Part shown: piece by piece, positions 62,701 through 64,000 of the stretch
Numbering within the stretch: the first letter of the stretch is position 1
How the letters are laid out: the number at the start of each line of letters is the position of its first letter
Assembly (NCBI GenBank): GCA_000711775.1
Contig: ARYC01000301.1
Coordinates: 62,001 to 126,000, forward strand
Direction: 5' to 3'
Length of the DNA: 64,000 nucleotides
Source: Oxytricha trifallax
Lineage: Eukaryota; Ciliophora; Spirotrichea; Sporadotrichida; Oxytrichidae
Notes under the pieces: model-generated
What the model was told of the DNA's origin: nothing
The model's input: only the letters and a program-made list of their open reading frames with translations
Database searches by the model: none
Translations under genes and position numbers: made by a program

Positions 62701-64000
62701 ACATCCATTACTTGCAAGCTACAGCAATATCTTCGTTATTGTAAGTTAAAATTTTTAATAATATTGGCTGTTTTAGTTATTCTTCGCTCTAAAAGAGCTC
62801 TCTAAATTTACTGAAGAAATTACCTATTCTTGGAAGATCTACACAAAAGTCATTGATATGATAATTGCCAAGATCATTAGAGATCTCACAATGAAGTAAG
62901 TTTATAATTTAGTCGTTACTTATTCAATAATAGTTTGAAAAACAAAGAGAACGAAGAAAGCGATGGAGAGGGAGATGATCCAGATAATCCAAATAATGAC
63001 GATTTGGGGGATGACGGTGGTCGAAGGAAAAAGAAGAAGGATAAGGAGTTCACAATTGATGAGGAATTTTTCCACTCTGTAATTATGCCAAGTATCTATA
63101 GCACGATTGTAGCTGGCATCAAGCAGGAGCATGTCTCACTTTTTAATCTTATATTCAGCATGGAAATCGCTCTTAAGAATAATCTTATAAAATAATTATA
63201 ATTAATAAGAAGACCACAGTCAATTAGGAAGACAAAGATTTCTTTATCAATAGATTTTTCAGAATTAAAAACTGCTATGATTGGAGACTAAACCCACACA
63301 AGCCGTCAACAATACCTACGGGATTTGCAGACATATCATAAAACCAAAGAATCAAATAGGCTGAGTATATGACAATCATTTAAATTATTTTAAAGATTAA
63401 TCAAGAGAGACATACTTAAAATATACCCAGATTTAAGAAAGTTATTTGAGACAATTGAAATAAAAATTGGCAAGGAATTCACTTATAAAGAAGCCAATAA
63501 CCTTCTTTACATGAAATTGTTTTTAATAAAAAGAATAATAGTTAACTTATATTAAATTGTTCAAGCAAGGTGGAAATAGTGAGATAAGTTCAACCTGGAA
63601 AGACTTACCCCTCATAAAGAAACTTAATATATAAAAAAGTGATTTTACTAAGTTATAAGACAAAAAAGATATCAATTTAATTTTGTCTAAATGTTGGTTT
63701 CTTATGCCCTGATGATGAATGGCGTTCAAAGATCTGCTAATTTGTGTTTGAAGAACTGACAACTATCTTTGATTTCAACGAAGACCTGAATAAGTTGCAT
63801 AATTTTATTAAGACTGCCTCATGGTCACTCCCGATAGCTCTATTCACTTCAAACTCAATTAATATAGTAAATACTGTATGTTCAATAGCCAGCTACTATG
63901 GAGTGGGATTAGAAGTGTTGAGAACTGATTATCAGCAAAGTATCAAGAAGCACGAAAAGTACTACATTAATAAGGACATCAATGATAACATTAAAAGTGC
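53800..64000 (+). CDS. Divergent dynein heavy-chain-like protein (5' and 3' truncated in window)
   Basis: Dynein heavy-chain order is clear. The pre-AAA1 segment SLDEWILDYPQQVILTTIHL is followed by QQQRQKWLSVQLLIIEQLKD and DIVEDFDWQKQMRLTWNG. AAA1 keeps EYFGAQQRVPLTPLTNKY, but the region that should hold the GPAGTGKT P-loop and the FDEFNRI Walker B is degenerate (ASVWIFFEHVDKLDY). AAA2 has a good P-loop GKQQTGKS (about 57508-57530). AAA3 reads GQIGTQKS with Walker B LILEDVNLMDD. AAA4 reads VSKTGSDIQS in place of GxxGSGRQS. A short stalk coiled coil (60440-61285) is followed by ACTVAYLGAFSVAERMEF and the AAA5/6 region to the window end. Large acidic/Asn inserts occur. No tail or linker sequence precedes 53800, so the N-terminal pieces lie elsewhere. 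Many introns or IESs are not individually resolved. Confidence 0.82.
55713..55743 (+). other. 31-bp IES with GAT pointer in the dynein-like gene
   Basis: GAT at 55710-55712 and 55741-55743. Excising one copy and the AT-rich DNA between joins RTVPSHD to YCGDIFQEFSS and corrects a frame change. There are no GT-AG ends. The pointer is short, so the frame correction is the main support. Confidence 0.5.

Overview
ORGANISM AND COMPARTMENT. The long, conserved proteins here (DNA ligase I, LSG1, SEC31, adenylate kinase 7, archaemetzincin) read only if TAA and TAG mean glutamine and TGA is the sole stop. This is a ciliate nuclear code. Introns are short and GT-AG (about 30-150 bp) and intergenic DNA is very AT-rich. 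Several genes are also cut by sequences that are not introns but lie between short direct repeats ('pointers'). Two genes are scrambled: their pieces must be reordered, and in one case inverted, at pointers to give an in-frame protein. That is the hallmark of the germline (micronuclear) genome of a hypotrich/stichotrich ciliate of the Oxytricha/Stylonychia kind. I see no telomeric C4A4 tracts, tRNA or rRNA.

LAYOUT. 0-8 kb: start of a minus-strand Gln/Asn-rich gene, archaemetzincin, a low-complexity protein, a small acidic/coiled-coil gene and the ribosome-biogenesis GTPase LSG1. 8-18.5 kb: a 5-kb coiled-coil gene whose intron carries a 476-bp internal eliminated sequence (IES) containing a 417-bp palindromic element, a WD40 protein, then four minus-strand low-complexity genes. 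18.9-25.5 kb: DNA ligase I, a CCDC177-like coiled-coil protein and a START lipid-transfer protein. 25.8-36.6 kb: minus-strand genes for coiled-coil or Ser/Asn/Gln-rich proteins of unknown function. 37.0-52.1 kb: the germline-specific centre of interest. The 3' half of an SNM1/Pso2-family nuclease lies on the plus strand at 37.0-38.4 kb and its 5' half on the minus strand at 51.1-52.1 kb, joined by a 12-bp pointer. Between them lie SEC31 (25 alternating pieces in two interleaved clusters, 24 pointers), adenylate kinase 7, a RING/zinc-finger protein and a membrane protein. 52.6-53.7 kb: two small membrane-protein ORFs. 53.8-64 kb: a divergent dynein heavy-chain-like gene running off the window and lacking its N-terminal region.

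HOW IT FITS TOGETHER. Adjacent genes are not operonic. In such ciliates each gene becomes its own somatic nanochromosome, so neighbours need not be functionally related. DNA ligase I and the SNM1 nuclease are repair enzymes with PCNA-binding (PIP) motifs. AK7, the dynein-like protein and the coiled-coil proteins suggest cilia. The most notable observations are the decoded SEC31 odd/even scrambling, the inverted SNM1 split flanking it, a recurrent ~31-33-bp class of short IESs, and the loss of ATP-site residues in the dynein-like and AK7 proteins.
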